NCBI GenBank assembly: GCA_902826635.1
Contig: CADEFQ010000003.1
Coordinates: 68,257-132,256, forward strand
Origin: an uncultured Pseudomonadota bacterium
GTDB taxonomy: Bacteria > Pseudomonadota > Gammaproteobacteria > Steroidobacterales > Steroidobacteraceae
Length of the DNA: 64,000 nt
Direction: 5' to 3'
Below the pieces are notes generated by a model that saw nothing but the letters and a program-made list of their open reading frames with translations, was not told where the DNA came from and did no database searches. The position numbers and the translations under genes are program-made. Below are positions 24,693 to 33,235 of the stretch, in pieces. How positions within the stretch are numbered: the first letter of the stretch is position 1; each line of letters begins with the position of its first letter.

Positions 24693-25640
24693 ATGAGGAG
24701 ATGGGATCGATTGGTGGACGCCTATATGGAGGGCTATCGGGCCCGTGGCGTGGGGGCTGGATCGGTGTCGCATGCGGCAGCGCGGCTTGACGCCTGGGGT
24801 CGGTGGCTCAAGCAACGGCGACCCAAGGTTGCGATCGAGAGCATCGATGCGGAGCTGATCACGCGCTACATGGCGAGTCGCGCGAGCTTTCGAGCCAAGG
24901 CCACCGTGTACGGCACGCTGAGTTCCATGCGAGGCTTTGGCGACTATCTCGTCGCCGAGGGGCTGTGGACGGTCAACCCGGTGCGCTGGATGAAGGGCCC
25001 GAAGATGACCCCGTACAGCCGCTTGCCCCAGCGCATCGATCGCGAGCACATGGAAGCGCTATGGCGGGAGGCGGCGAGTCGTCGCGGCGAGTACAGCGCG
25101 CATTTGTGGATCACGGTGCTTGCGATGCTGTATGGCACGGGCCTGCGGCGCGGCGAGCTCGCACGACTCGACGTCGAACACTTCGATCCAGCCGAGGCCA
25201 CGTTGCGCATCGATGGCCGCAAGACCGGACGCGAGCGCTGCGTGCCGCTGCCCGAGATGGTGCTGCGGTGTCTCGAGGCGTATCTACCGCGGCGGCACAA
25301 CGCGCTGGAACGTGCGGGTGCCGTCGGTGAGCACGCCTTGCTGATCACGCGTAGCGGCAAGCGGCTCTCCCCCCAGTCGATCAGCAGCACGATCCACCGG
25401 ATCGCACGCCGCGCCGGCGTGTCGTTTCACAGCCTGCACCAGTTTCGGCACACCTGTGCCTCGGATCTGCTGGAGGCCGGCGTTCATATCGTCGAGGTGC
25501 AACGCATCCTCGGGCACTCGGGTGTCGCCACGACCGTGCGCTATGTGCACATCGCCGATCCACAGCGACGCGAGGCGATGCGGTTGCATCCGCTCAACGC
25601 GTGGCTGCAGCCGCAGCCGCGACAGCAGGAGGCCGCATGA
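24693..25640 (+). CDS. RIT tyrosine recombinase A
   Basis: 315-aa XerC/D-like recombinase. The N-terminal SAM-like DNA-binding domain occupies about residues 5-95. The catalytic domain has GTGLRRGELARLD (Arg I), HQFRHTCASDLLEAG (His-x-x-Arg II), LGHSGVATTVRYVHI (His III and Tyr nucleophile). ATG 24693 was chosen for GGAGGGG upstream; an ORF extension to 24624 runs through the terminator. It overlaps the next gene by 4 bp (ATGA). Confidence 0.9.
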   Translation: MRRWDRLVDAYMEGYRARGVGAGSVSHAAARLDAWGRWLKQRRPKVAIESIDAELITRYMASRASFRAKATVYGTLSSMRGFGDYLVAEGLWTVNPVRWMKGPKMTPYSRLPQRIDREHMEALWREAASRRGEYSAHLWITVLAMLYGTGLRRGELARLDVEHFDPAEATLRIDGRKTGRERCVPLPEMVLRCLEAYLPRRHNALERAGAVGEHALLITRSGKRLSPQSISSTIHRIARRAGVSFHSLHQFRHTCASDLLEAGVHIVEVQRILGHSGVATTVRYVHIADPQRREAMRLHPLNAWLQPQPRQQEAA

Positions 25641-26536
25641 GCTCCCCTCCGATGGATCCGTTGATTGAGGGCTATCTGAGCTACCTCGACAAGGTCGGCC
25701 GCAAGGCACTGCGCACCGTGGTCGATGTGCGGTGCACGTTGCGTCGAGTCATGACGGCGATCGCCCGCCGACGTCCCGGCGTGGACCTATGGCACCTCAG
25801 TCTCGAGGACTATCTGCACTGGCTCGAGGACGAACGTCAGCAGGGACGCTCCGCCGCCGGCCTCGCCAAGTGTCTCAGTCACGTCCGCGGTTTCCTCGAC
25901 TACGCCTGGCGCAGCGGCCGCACCGAGCGCAACGTGCTCGACGGGTTCAGTCTGCAGCACACGCTTCGACGCACGGCGCCCAAGCATCTGACCCTCGAGG
26001 AGGCCGAACGACTCGTGCACGCCACCGACGCGCCGGGCGAGACCGCACGTCGTGATCGGATGATCATCTTGTTGCTGTATGGCTGCGGCCTGCGCACCAG
26101 CGAGCTGTGCGCGCTCGATGTCGGAGATATCAACCGCGAGCGTCACGAGCTCGTCGTGCTCAAGGCCAAGGGCGATCGGCCGCGCTCGATCCCGATCCCG
26201 GAAGCGCTGTACACGGAGTTGCTCGCCTATCTGCTCGAGCACGGCAAGCGCGGCGCGCTGTTTCGGACGAGCTTCCTCGGGCGGCGCATCTCCCACAAGG
26301 ATGTCTGTGACGTCGTCACCACCGTCGCCACGCGTGCCGGTCTGCGATCGGGTGTCACGGCACGCACGCTGCGGCACAGCTTCGCCACGCACCTGATGGA
26401 TCGAGGCGTGGACCTGTCGATCATCGCCTCCCTGATGGGCCATCGCAGCCCCCAGGAGACGGGTGTCTATCTGCATGTCCTGCCGCAGCGGCCCGAGGCG
26501 GCCGTTCGCACACTCCCGATCGGAGAGCGTTCATGA
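25637..26536 (+). CDS. RIT tyrosine recombinase B
   Basis: 299-aa tyrosine recombinase. Catalytic motifs: GCGLRTSELCALD, RTLRHSFATHLMDRG and MGHRSPQETGVYLHV (Tyr nucleophile). ATG 25637 overlaps the ritA stop, so translation is probably coupled. The three proteins are distinct in sequence and may each bind a different part of the element ends. Confidence 0.9.
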   Translation: MSSPPMDPLIEGYLSYLDKVGRKALRTVVDVRCTLRRVMTAIARRRPGVDLWHLSLEDYLHWLEDERQQGRSAAGLAKCLSHVRGFLDYAWRSGRTERNVLDGFSLQHTLRRTAPKHLTLEEAERLVHATDAPGETARRDRMIILLLYGCGLRTSELCALDVGDINRERHELVVLKAKGDRPRSIPIPEALYTELLAYLLEHGKRGALFRTSFLGRRISHKDVCDVVTTVATRAGLRSGVTARTLRHSFATHLMDRGVDLSIIASLMGHRSPQETGVYLHVLPQRPEAAVRTLPIGERS

Positions 26537-27507
26537 AGTGGCCGTACTGGACGACGCTCTATTTGCGCACGCACTGCGTGGCGCGCGGGCTGCGGCCACT
26601 GTCGATCGCCGCCTACGAGGCGATCCTCAAGCAGTTCGCCGAGTGGATCCGCGTCACGCACGCGGATCGCCCTCCGGATCAGGTCACCGCGCGCAACGTG
26701 CTCGAGTACCTGCAGCATCTGCGCGAGGCGCGCCACAACGGCGACGCTGCGGTCAACCGCCAGCTCACTGTGCTGCGAAGCTTCTATCGCGCGATCGTCG
26801 CGATGGGACACCTCGAGCCCACCGCCAACCCGATGGCGGGCTTCCCGCGCATCAAGGCCGTGCCGCGCAAGCTTCCGGTCGCACTCGCGACAGAGCAGGT
26901 CACCCGACTGCTGGTCCAGCCGAAGACAGACACGATCATTGGCCTGCGAGATCGTGCTCTGCTCGCCCTGCTGTACGGCACGGGTATCCGTGCCAGCGAG
27001 TGCGCGACGCTGAACAGTGGCCAAGTCGATCTCGTGCAGTTGACGATCACGGTGCACGGCAAGGGCGGGCATGAGCGCGCCATTCCCCTCAACGTGAAGC
27101 TCGCCGAAGTACTGCGCAACTACGCCCGAGCTCGCGGTCCGGCGTTGCCGACGGCACCCTTCTTTCGTTCCCGCTTCGGTCGACCCTTGTCTCGCGGCGC
27201 GATCTATGAGCGCGTGCGTAGCTGGGGGCAGCGCAGTCACGTTGGCATTGCGCTGTCGCCGCATCGCCTTCGACACACCTTCGCCACGCACCTTGTGCGC
27301 GCCGGCGTCGGACTCGTGACGATTCGTGATCTGCTTGGCCATCGGCAGATCACCAGCACCCAGATCTATCTGCACGTCACCGCTGATGATTTGCGCAACG
27401 CCGCGGCCAAGCACCCGATCGGCCGACTGCTCGCCACGGTCGAGCATTTGCTGCCGGCGGGTCGCTTGCCGTTCCAGAGACCCAGAGCCTGGAACGCAGG
27501 CGGATAA
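26533..27507 (+). CDS. RIT tyrosine recombinase C
   Basis: 324-aa tyrosine recombinase. Catalytic motifs: GTGIRASECATL, HRLRHTFATHLVRAG and LGHRQITSTQIYLHV. ATG 26533 overlaps the ritB stop (ATGA). Its stop is followed after 33 bp by a GC-rich hairpin at 27541. All catalytic residues are present in all three proteins, so the element could still be active. Confidence 0.9.
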   Translation: MKWPYWTTLYLRTHCVARGLRPLSIAAYEAILKQFAEWIRVTHADRPPDQVTARNVLEYLQHLREARHNGDAAVNRQLTVLRSFYRAIVAMGHLEPTANPMAGFPRIKAVPRKLPVALATEQVTRLLVQPKTDTIIGLRDRALLALLYGTGIRASECATLNSGQVDLVQLTITVHGKGGHERAIPLNVKLAEVLRNYARARGPALPTAPFFRSRFGRPLSRGAIYERVRSWGQRSHVGIALSPHRLRHTFATHLVRAGVGLVTIRDLLGHRQITSTQIYLHVTADDLRNAAAKHPIGRLLATVEHLLPAGRLPFQRPRAWNAGG

Positions 27508-27540
27508 CTCAAGCCGATTCTGCAAATCAAACCCATGCCC

Positions 27541-27572
27541 CGTCGCCCCGATCGCGATGCGATCGGGCGACG
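27541..27572. other. GC-rich hairpin after ritC
   Basis: Arms CGTCGCCCCGATCGC and GCGATCGGGCGACG pair fully apart from one bulged C, with a GAT loop. No T-run follows, so a Rho-independent terminator is unlikely; mRNA stabilisation or a structural end signal of the element is possible. Confidence 0.6.
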
Positions 27573-27655
27573 TCTCGCTGCGTCCGACGAAGTGCGAGGG
27601 GAGCAGAAATCGCAGAACTAGGCACATTCCAACGCTCGCGGTAGCATCGAAACCG

Positions 27656-28540
27656 ATGCCCGTACTCGCTCAATGCATCAAAGAGGACCTGCAAAGTCGT
27701 GCTGCGAACGACGACGACATCAATGGCGGGCTCGGCACTCGAACTAAATACAGTTACGTCAAGAACAATCCACTCAGCTTTACCGATCCGAGCGGATTCC
27801 TGGACGGCCCCGTGGTCGTCAGACTGATTACCGGGATGGAGCAACCACCTCTTGAAACGGTGATGGTCCTTGGGCGAAGGATTCCTTCATCCTTCAGTCC
27901 TTCATTCTCGGGTGGCGGTCTCGGCGGTTCCGGCTCCTCGGGTGAGAGCGGCGACTCCTTTGGGGATGAGGTAGTCGTTTCCGGGGAGCGGCTCCCGCCG
28001 CCAACGCCGACACCGCCGCGTGCGTCGCCGATACCTCCGGCGCCGACGCCGCAAGGGGATCCATGTCCTGGAGTTGGTCAGGTCACGCCGGCGCCGAAGC
28101 AGCCATTCGACCCGAAGACGCCGATATCGAGCTTTGTGACGGACTTGCCCGCTGGATCCATTAGCGTGACCGCGCCAGACGGGACTGTGTTCAACGCACC
28201 CGGGTATGCTGATTTCGCGGGCGCGTACGCCTACGGTCGTTCGCTGCGTTCGATCCCGTTTGGGCTAGACGCCTTCGGACTTCAAGTCGCTGTAGGTCAT
28301 GGTGGCATGTACGACTTTCAGCGAGCCGGGCAGACCTTTATTCGGCCATACATATACGCGAGCAACTATGCCGTCGGCATCGTTCTTAACGGGGCAGGAT
28401 ACTCGCGAGCAAACGCGATTCGAATCGCCGGAGGGTATGCCGCTGTTGGATCTAGTAACACAGGAGATCCAGCACAACTTAGCGCGTGGAACAACGGGTG
28501 GAATGCCGCGGCCAGCGGATCGTGCACGAGGACGAATTGA
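27656..28540 (+). CDS. Orphan Rhs/SpvB C-terminal toxin tail
   Basis: 294 aa if read from ATG 27656. It starts with the end of the Rhs core (YSYVKNNPLSFTDPSGF), the boundary after which polymorphic toxins carry a variable tip. A Pro/Gly/Ser-rich linker follows (about residues 65-150), then a tip of about 120 residues. The tip has YDFQRAGQTFIRPYIYASNY, NGAGYSRANA and GSSNTGDPAQLSAWNNGW; it faintly recalls polymorphic toxin type 44, which I cannot confirm. The core upstream is missing, so delivery by the original protein is not possible from this copy. The stop overlaps the next ATG. Confidence 0.72.
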   Translation: MPVLAQCIKEDLQSRAANDDDINGGLGTRTKYSYVKNNPLSFTDPSGFLDGPVVVRLITGMEQPPLETVMVLGRRIPSSFSPSFSGGGLGGSGSSGESGDSFGDEVVVSGERLPPPTPTPPRASPIPPAPTPQGDPCPGVGQVTPAPKQPFDPKTPISSFVTDLPAGSISVTAPDGTVFNAPGYADFAGAYAYGRSLRSIPFGLDAFGLQVAVGHGGMYDFQRAGQTFIRPYIYASNYAVGIVLNGAGYSRANAIRIAGGYAAVGSSNTGDPAQLSAWNNGWNAAASGSCTRTN

Positions 28541-28965
28541 TGCGTACAACGGCGCGCATTGCGTTATGGACTATGTTCGCGATACTTGTCGTCGCCACCG
28601 TTCTGACTTGGAGTTGGTTCTATCGACATCCATTCACCAGGTGCGAAGTTCACGAATCTGTCGCTTCCAACGACAATCCGGCGTATCAAGTGGTGCTCAT
28701 AACCAGACTGTGTGATGGAATCGCAGGTTCTGACGACGTATCAGTCATTCTGATAGACAGTGCGGGAAAGCGGGTTCCGATATTACAGTATGGTGCTGCA
28801 TATTCTTTCGTTCAGGACGCAAGTGAGGCGACACCGGTCTTTGAGTGGAAGGACGACACTACTCTCGCGATCTCCATAGATAAGGTGGCGTTTATCGCAA
28901 ACCGCGTGGATCACGCGGGCGCTGTACAGATAGAAATGCATATTGGCTCCGTCATCGAGAAGTAG
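28540..28965 (+). CDS. Probable immunity protein, membrane-anchored
   Basis: 141-aa protein with one N-terminal TM (IALWTMFAILVVATVLTWSW) and an extracytoplasmic domain of about 110 residues. The ATG shares one base with the toxin stop (TGATG). Short, tightly coupled genes after an Rhs tip are nearly always immunity genes; a periplasmic domain would imply a toxin acting in the periplasm. The family is not recognised. Base composition is clearly less GC-rich than the rest of the window, as expected for a transferred toxin/immunity cassette. Confidence 0.65.
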   Translation: MRTTARIALWTMFAILVVATVLTWSWFYRHPFTRCEVHESVASNDNPAYQVVLITRLCDGIAGSDDVSVILIDSAGKRVPILQYGAAYSFVQDASEATPVFEWKDDTTLAISIDKVAFIANRVDHAGAVQIEMHIGSVIEK

Positions 28966-29290
28966 GTGCCGCAAAGTCCGGAGCCTTCGTGCACCAGCTT
29001 GCCTGTAGGAGTTGGACAAGTTGCTCTTGGTTCGTTGCAAGTCGTGGGTGGAACTGCATTGGCACTCGAAGGCGTGGTAACGGTCGGGGCAAGTGTATTT
29101 GCTGCGCCGGCCACCAGCGGCGCGAGTCTATTGGCAGTTCCGTTCAGCGTTGAATGCGACGCTGGGAGCCGCGGCGGTTCTTGATGGCGGGATGCTGATT
29201 CGCTCAGGTTTGAGTGAACCGCGCCGGGTTTCTCCGAGACAGACTTGTGTGAGTCGGGCGGCCATGGATCGAGCGTCGAATCACTGGTAG
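28966..29290 (+). pseudogene. Frameshifted remnant of another toxin-tail cassette
   Basis: From 28966 one frame reads VGVGQVALGSLQVVGGTALALEG and continues to LLAVPFS near 29142. A different frame then continues sensibly as ALNATLGAAAVLDGGMLIRSGLSEP. Such Gly/Ala-rich hydrophobic stretches are common just after Rhs cores. The simplest reading is a displaced older C-terminal tip broken by a frameshift. No start with a binding site is seen. Confidence 0.5.
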
Positions 29291-29310
29291 TTCGTCTACT
29301 CGAATGCCAA

Positions 29311-29787
29311 TCACCGCGCCCCCAGATGCCCTGTCGGCACGCGGCTCGACTGCTTGACCGTATCAAGCACGATGCTCGAGTGCACGTCCCGCACGCCCGG
29401 AATCTTGAGGAGCTGCTTCAGCACGAGCGTGCTGAGCGCTTCGAGATCCGGCGTCGTGACCCGCAGCATGAAATCGTACTCGCCGGTCGTTGCGTGGCAG
29501 CTCACGACCTGTTCGATCGCCGCGAGCGCGCGCTCGAAGTGCTCGACGTTCTCATCGGTGTGCCGATCGAGCTTCACCTGGATGAAGGCCTGCACCGTGA
29601 GCCCGAGCTTCACGGGATCGACGATCGCGGTGTAGCCGGCAATCACGCCGCGCTGTTCGAGCTGCTTCACGCGACGCGCGCAGGGCGTACCGGTGAGCCC
29701 GATGCGCTCGCCGAGTTCCACCACCGACAGCCGCCCGTCGGCCTGAAGCTCGGCGACGATGCGGGCATCCACCCGATCCAGGGTCAT
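29311..29787 (-). CDS. Lrp/AsnC-family transcription regulator
   Basis: 158-aa regulator: N-terminal HTH (DRVDARIVAELQADGRLSVVELGERIGLTGTPCARRVKQLE) and a C-terminal RAM ligand domain (VVSCHATTGEYDFMLRV). BkdR-type members respond to amino acids and often diverge from the 2-oxoacid dehydrogenase genes they control. That is the arrangement here, so it probably regulates the E1-E2-paa operon at 29912-40051, with phenylalanine or another amino acid as a possible effector (inference). Confidence 0.9.
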   Translation of the reverse strand: MTLDRVDARIVAELQADGRLSVVELGERIGLTGTPCARRVKQLEQRGVIAGYTAIVDPVKLGLTVQAFIQVKLDRHTDENVEHFERALAAIEQVVSCHATTGEYDFMLRVTTPDLEALSTLVLKQLLKIPGVRDVHSSIVLDTVKQSSRVPTGHLGAR

Positions 29788-29911
29788 AGGCTATTAACAC
29801 CATAGAATAGACGATACATGGAGGGTATCACCAATATTGACAACAAATTGAGTCATATTTGGCGTTTTCCGCTTCGGGACCTCGTTTACGCTGCTACCCG
29901 GAGGGCGAATC
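29788..29911. promoter_or_regulatory. Divergent control region between the Lrp gene and the E1-E2-paa operon
   Basis: 124 bp, AT-rich for this genome, with several A/T tracts (TATTAAC, CATAGAATAG, CAATATTGACAACAAATTG). This is the kind of flexible DNA that Lrp-type octamers wrap. TTGACA at 29838-29843 is a possible -35 for the rightward operon, but no good -10 is found 16-18 bp on. GGAGGG before ATG 29912 is a strong ribosome binding site. Confidence 0.5.
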
Positions 29912-32011
29912 ATGTCGGCAGCGGCCCCAACTCATTCTTCGCAGACCGGGGCGCCGGAGATCGACTGGTCCCGCGCCGCGGCAACCGTATTCGCGTCGCG
30001 CGCCCTCGATGACCTCGAGGAATCGCGACTCGTCCCGGCGCGCAAAGTCCTGTACCAGTTCACGGCGCGCGGTCACGACGTCACGCAGGCGCTGCTGGCG
30101 CAGATGCTCACCGGCGCGCGCGACGGCGTTTCGCTGTACTACCGCGCGCGCCCCCTCGCGCTCGCGTTGGGATTGCCGCTCGAGACGGCGCTTGCCTCGA
30201 CGATGATGCGGGTCGGCGGCGTCAGCGAAGGGCGCGACATCGGCGTCGTGCTGAACGTTCCGTGTCGCAACGGCCCAACCATTCTGCCCGCCTGTGGCGG
30301 CGTCGGGACGCAGTACACGCCGGCCGTGGGCTGGGCGCAGGCGATCCGCTATCACGCCGAGGTGCTGCGGGACGCGGAGTGGAACGGCTGCGTGGCGATC
30401 GCGCACGGCGGTGAGGCGTCCACGGCGAGCAACGGATTCTGGTCGGCACTCAATATCGCGACGACGCAGCGCTTGCCGTTGCTGTTCTACATCGAGGACA
30501 ACGGCTACGGCATCTCCGTGCCGTCGAGCTACCAGACGCCGGGCGGCAATGTCGCGGCCAATCTCGCGGCCTTTCGCAACCTGCGGACCTTCGACGGCAA
30601 CGGCAGCGATCCCTGCGGCGCGGCGTTGCTGATGGCGCAGGCGCTCGCGAGCGTGCGCGCGGGCGACGGCCCGGCGCTGTTGCGCCTCACGGTGCCGCGC
30701 CTCAGCGGGCATTCGGGGCAGGACACCCAGGCCTACAAAGCGGCCGATGAGCTTTCCGCCGAGCGCGCCCGCGATCCGCTCGCGCGGCTGCGGTCACGCG
30801 TCGTGCCGGCCTTGCTCAGCGAGACGGGGTGGACGGCACTCGAACAGCGCGCGAAGGCCGATGTCGAGCGAGCGCTCGCGACCGTCGAATCTCGCGCAAC
30901 GCCGGATATCGCGCAGGTCACGCGCCACGCATTCTGCGAGCGGCGGGCCGATGGCACGGAAGACACGCAGCAGCAAGGCGGTTTGCGGGGTGAAGGGCTC
31001 GAGCTGCCCGCGGGAAACCTGACCGTGCGAGCCGAAGGCCCGCGCATCAACATGGTCACGGCGATCCGACGCACGCTGGAACTCGAACTCGCAGTGAATC
31101 CGCGCATGGTCGTGTTCGGCGAGGACGTGGGCCGCAAAGGCGGCGTGCACGCCGCGACCCTCGGACTGCAGGAGAAATTCGGCGCGGCGCGCGTGTTCGA
31201 CACCTCGTTGTCGGAGGAGGGCATCATCGGGCGCGCGGTGGGCCTCGCGCTGGCAGGGCTCATGCCGGTGCCGGAGATCCAGTTCCGCAAGTACGCCGAA
31301 CCGGCGATGGAACAGCTGAACGACTGCGGCTCGATGCGCTGGCGCACGCACAACCGTTTCGCGGCGCCGATGGTGGTGCGCATGCCGGGCGGCTACTTCA
31401 AGTGCGGCGACCCGTGGCATAGCCAGTGCAACGAAGTGCAGTTCGCGCATGCGGTGGGTTGGCGCGTCGCGATGCCGTCGAATGCCGAGGATGCGGCGGG
31501 TTTGTTGCGATCGGCGCTGCGCGGGAACGACCCGACGATTTTTTTCGAGCACCGCGCGATGCTCGATACCGCATGGGCGCGTCGGCCGTGGCCGGGCGAT
31601 GACTATGTGGTGCCGTTCGGGCAGGCGCGGCGCCTGCGGACGGGCACCGAACTCACCGTCGTGAGCTGGGGCGCGATGGTCGAGCGCTGCGAGCAGGCGG
31701 CCGATGAGTCCGGTATCGACGCCGAGGTGCTCGATTTGCGCACTTTGATGCCCTGGGACCGCGAAGCGGTGCTCGAATCGGTGCGGCGCACACGGCGCTG
31801 CCTGATCGTGCACGAGGACACGATGACTGCAGGCTTCGGCGCCGAGATCGCCGCCGTGCTCGCGCGCGAGGCGTTTTTCGATCTCGATGCGCCGATCGAG
31901 CGCGTCACGATGCCGGATGTGCCCAGTCCGCACAGCCCCGTGCTGCTCGATGCGGTATTGCCGGGGGTGGCGCGTATCGTCGCGGCCATCCGCGAAGTCG
32001 CGAGCGTCTGA
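29912..32011 (+). CDS. 2-oxoacid dehydrogenase E1, fused alpha and beta subunits
   Basis: 699-aa thiamine-diphosphate-dependent E1. The alpha part covers about residues 1-330: GGVGTQYTPAVGWAQAI, IAHGGEASTASNGFWSALN for ThDP/Mg binding, YIEDNGYGISVPSS. The beta part covers about 370-695: INMVTAIRRTLELEL, VFGEDVGRKGG, DTSLSEEGIIGRAVGLAL, MPGGYFKCGDPWHSQ. This fused form occurs in branched-chain-type dehydrogenases. The gene runs straight into E2 and paaA, so it may oxidise phenylpyruvate to phenylacetyl-CoA (inference). Branched-chain 2-oxoacids are the conservative alternative. Confidence 0.88.
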   Translation: MSAAAPTHSSQTGAPEIDWSRAAATVFASRALDDLEESRLVPARKVLYQFTARGHDVTQALLAQMLTGARDGVSLYYRARPLALALGLPLETALASTMMRVGGVSEGRDIGVVLNVPCRNGPTILPACGGVGTQYTPAVGWAQAIRYHAEVLRDAEWNGCVAIAHGGEASTASNGFWSALNIATTQRLPLLFYIEDNGYGISVPSSYQTPGGNVAANLAAFRNLRTFDGNGSDPCGAALLMAQALASVRAGDGPALLRLTVPRLSGHSGQDTQAYKAADELSAERARDPLARLRSRVVPALLSETGWTALEQRAKADVERALATVESRATPDIAQVTRHAFCERRADGTEDTQQQGGLRGEGLELPAGNLTVRAEGPRINMVTAIRRTLELELAVNPRMVVFGEDVGRKGGVHAATLGLQEKFGAARVFDTSLSEEGIIGRAVGLALAGLMPVPEIQFRKYAEPAMEQLNDCGSMRWRTHNRFAAPMVVRMPGGYFKCGDPWHSQCNEVQFAHAVGWRVAMPSNAEDAAGLLRSALRGNDPTIFFEHRAMLDTAWARRPWPGDDYVVPFGQARRLRTGTELTVVSWGAMVERCEQAADESGIDAEVLDLRTLMPWDREAVLESVRRTRRCLIVHEDTMTAGFGAEIAAVLAREAFFDLDAPIERVTMPDVPSPHSPVLLDAVLPGVARIVAAIREVASV

Positions 32012-33228
32012 TGTCGACCCCCATCGAAGTGCGCGCTCCCGCGGAGCAAACGGATGGCACGCGTTCGCAGGTGCAGCGCTGGCTCAAGGCACCGGGAGAC
32101 GCCGTGCGCGTCGACGAGCCGCTGCTCGAGCTCGAGACCGACAAAGTCACCGTCGAGATCGCGGCCCCCGCGAACGGTACGCTGCACGAGATCCTGAAGC
32201 CGGAGCAGGCGGAGGTTGAGCCGGGCGATCTGCTCGCGACCATCGTCGCGGCCGCGGGGCCGGTCGAAGCGATGCGAGCGGCCCCTGAGCCACGGCCGAC
32301 TGCGACGCAACGCCCGACAGCGGCGTCGCCGACGGGCCACGCCCTGCCGACGCGTGGCGCAGGAACGGGTCCGTCGATGAGCCCCGCCGTGCGGCGGCTG
32401 CTCGCCGAGCGCGGATTGACGCCTGCCGACGTGCGCGGCACAGGCGGCGGCGGGCGCATCACGGTGGAAGACATCCTTGCGCTGCCATCGCAAGACGCGG
32501 CGCCGCGCACTTCCGCACCCGTGCCGGACGGCGCGATGCGTTCGCAGCCGCACAGTGCGATGCGCCGGCGCATCGCCGAGCGCATGGTCGAAAGCGTCCG
32601 CGTGGCGCCCCATGTGACCACCGTGTTCGAGGCAGACCTGACAGCCGTGCTCGCCCACCGTGCGCGCCATCGTGCCGACTTCGAGGCGCGCGGCGCGTCG
32701 CTCACCCTGACGGCGTATTTCCTGCGGGCCTGTGTCGAAGCGATTCGCGCCGTACCCGAGACGAACAGCCGCTGGACCGACACCGCGCTCGAGCTCTACG
32801 ACGCGATGCACATCGGCGTCGCGACCGCGCTCGAGGACCGGGGCCTCGTGGTGCCCGTCGTGCGTGACGTGCAAACGCTCGATCTCTTCGGGATTGCACA
32901 CGCGCTCGGCGAGTTGGTCGAGCGCGCACGCAAGGACACGCTCGCGCCCGCCGATGTGCGCGGCGGCACGTTCACGATCTCGAACCACGGCGTCAGCGGC
33001 AGCCTCGTCGCAACGCCGATCATCATCAACCAGCCGCAGGCGGCGATCCTCGGGGTCGGCAAGCTCGAAAGGCGGGCGGTCGTGGTCATGGAGGGCGGCG
33101 AGGAACGCATCGTCGTGCGTCCGCGCTGTTACGTCACGCTCACGATCGATCACCGCGTCATGGACGGACACCGTGCCAACCGCTTCCTCGAGGTGCTGGT
33201 GCGCGAGCTCGAACAGGTATCAAATTGA
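32011..33228 (+). CDS. 2-oxoacid dehydrogenase E2 (dihydrolipoyl acyltransferase)
   Basis: 405-aa E2. It has one lipoyl domain (Lys in [10 protein letters not shown], about residue 47), an Ala/Pro linker, a peripheral-subunit-binding domain ([27 protein letters not shown], about 122-148), and the acyltransferase core ending in [15 protein letters not shown] with the catalytic His. It transfers the acyl group made by E1 to CoA. The start shares one base with the E1 stop. No E3 gene is in the cluster, so the general lipoamide dehydrogenase must serve. paaA follows after 7 bp. Confidence 0.92.
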   Translation: MSTPIEVRAPAEQTDGTRSQVQRWLKAPGDAVRVDEPLLELETDKVTVEIAAPANGTLHEILKPEQAEVEPGDLLATIVAAAGPVEAMRAAPEPRPTATQRPTAASPTGHALPTRGAGTGPSMSPAVRRLLAERGLTPADVRGTGGGGRITVEDILALPSQDAAPRTSAPVPDGAMRSQPHSAMRRRIAERMVESVRVAPHVTTVFEADLTAVLAHRARHRADFEARGASLTLTAYFLRACVEAIRAVPETNSRWTDTALELYDAMHIGVATALEDRGLVVPVVRDVQTLDLFGIAHALGELVERARKDTLAPADVRGGTFTISNHGVSGSLVATPIIINQPQAAILGVGKLERRAVVVMEGGEERIVVRPRCYVTLTIDHRVMDGHRANRFLEVLVRELEQVSN

Positions 33229-33235
33229 GGCCATG

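Larger units (their letters stand above)
24567..27749. mobile_element. RIT element (three tyrosine recombinases) inserted in an SpvB/Rhs gene
   Basis: Three overlapping tyrosine-recombinase genes in one orientation are the defining feature of recombinase-in-trio elements. They separate the two surviving ends of an SpvB/Rhs gene. The limits given are candidates: ATTTAGTTC at 24567-24575 and its inverse GAACTAAAT at 27741-27749 lie where similarity to the toxin gene stops and resumes. The total, about 3.2 kb, suits a compact element carrying only its recombinases. Boundaries need comparison with an uninterrupted relative. Confidence 0.7.

Noticed and set aside
24591..27517. Alternative ends of the RIT element using the inverted 7-mer TCGGCTT / AAGCCGA
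   Set aside because: The match is shorter than that at 24567/27741 and the positions do not coincide with the loss of toxin-gene similarity.
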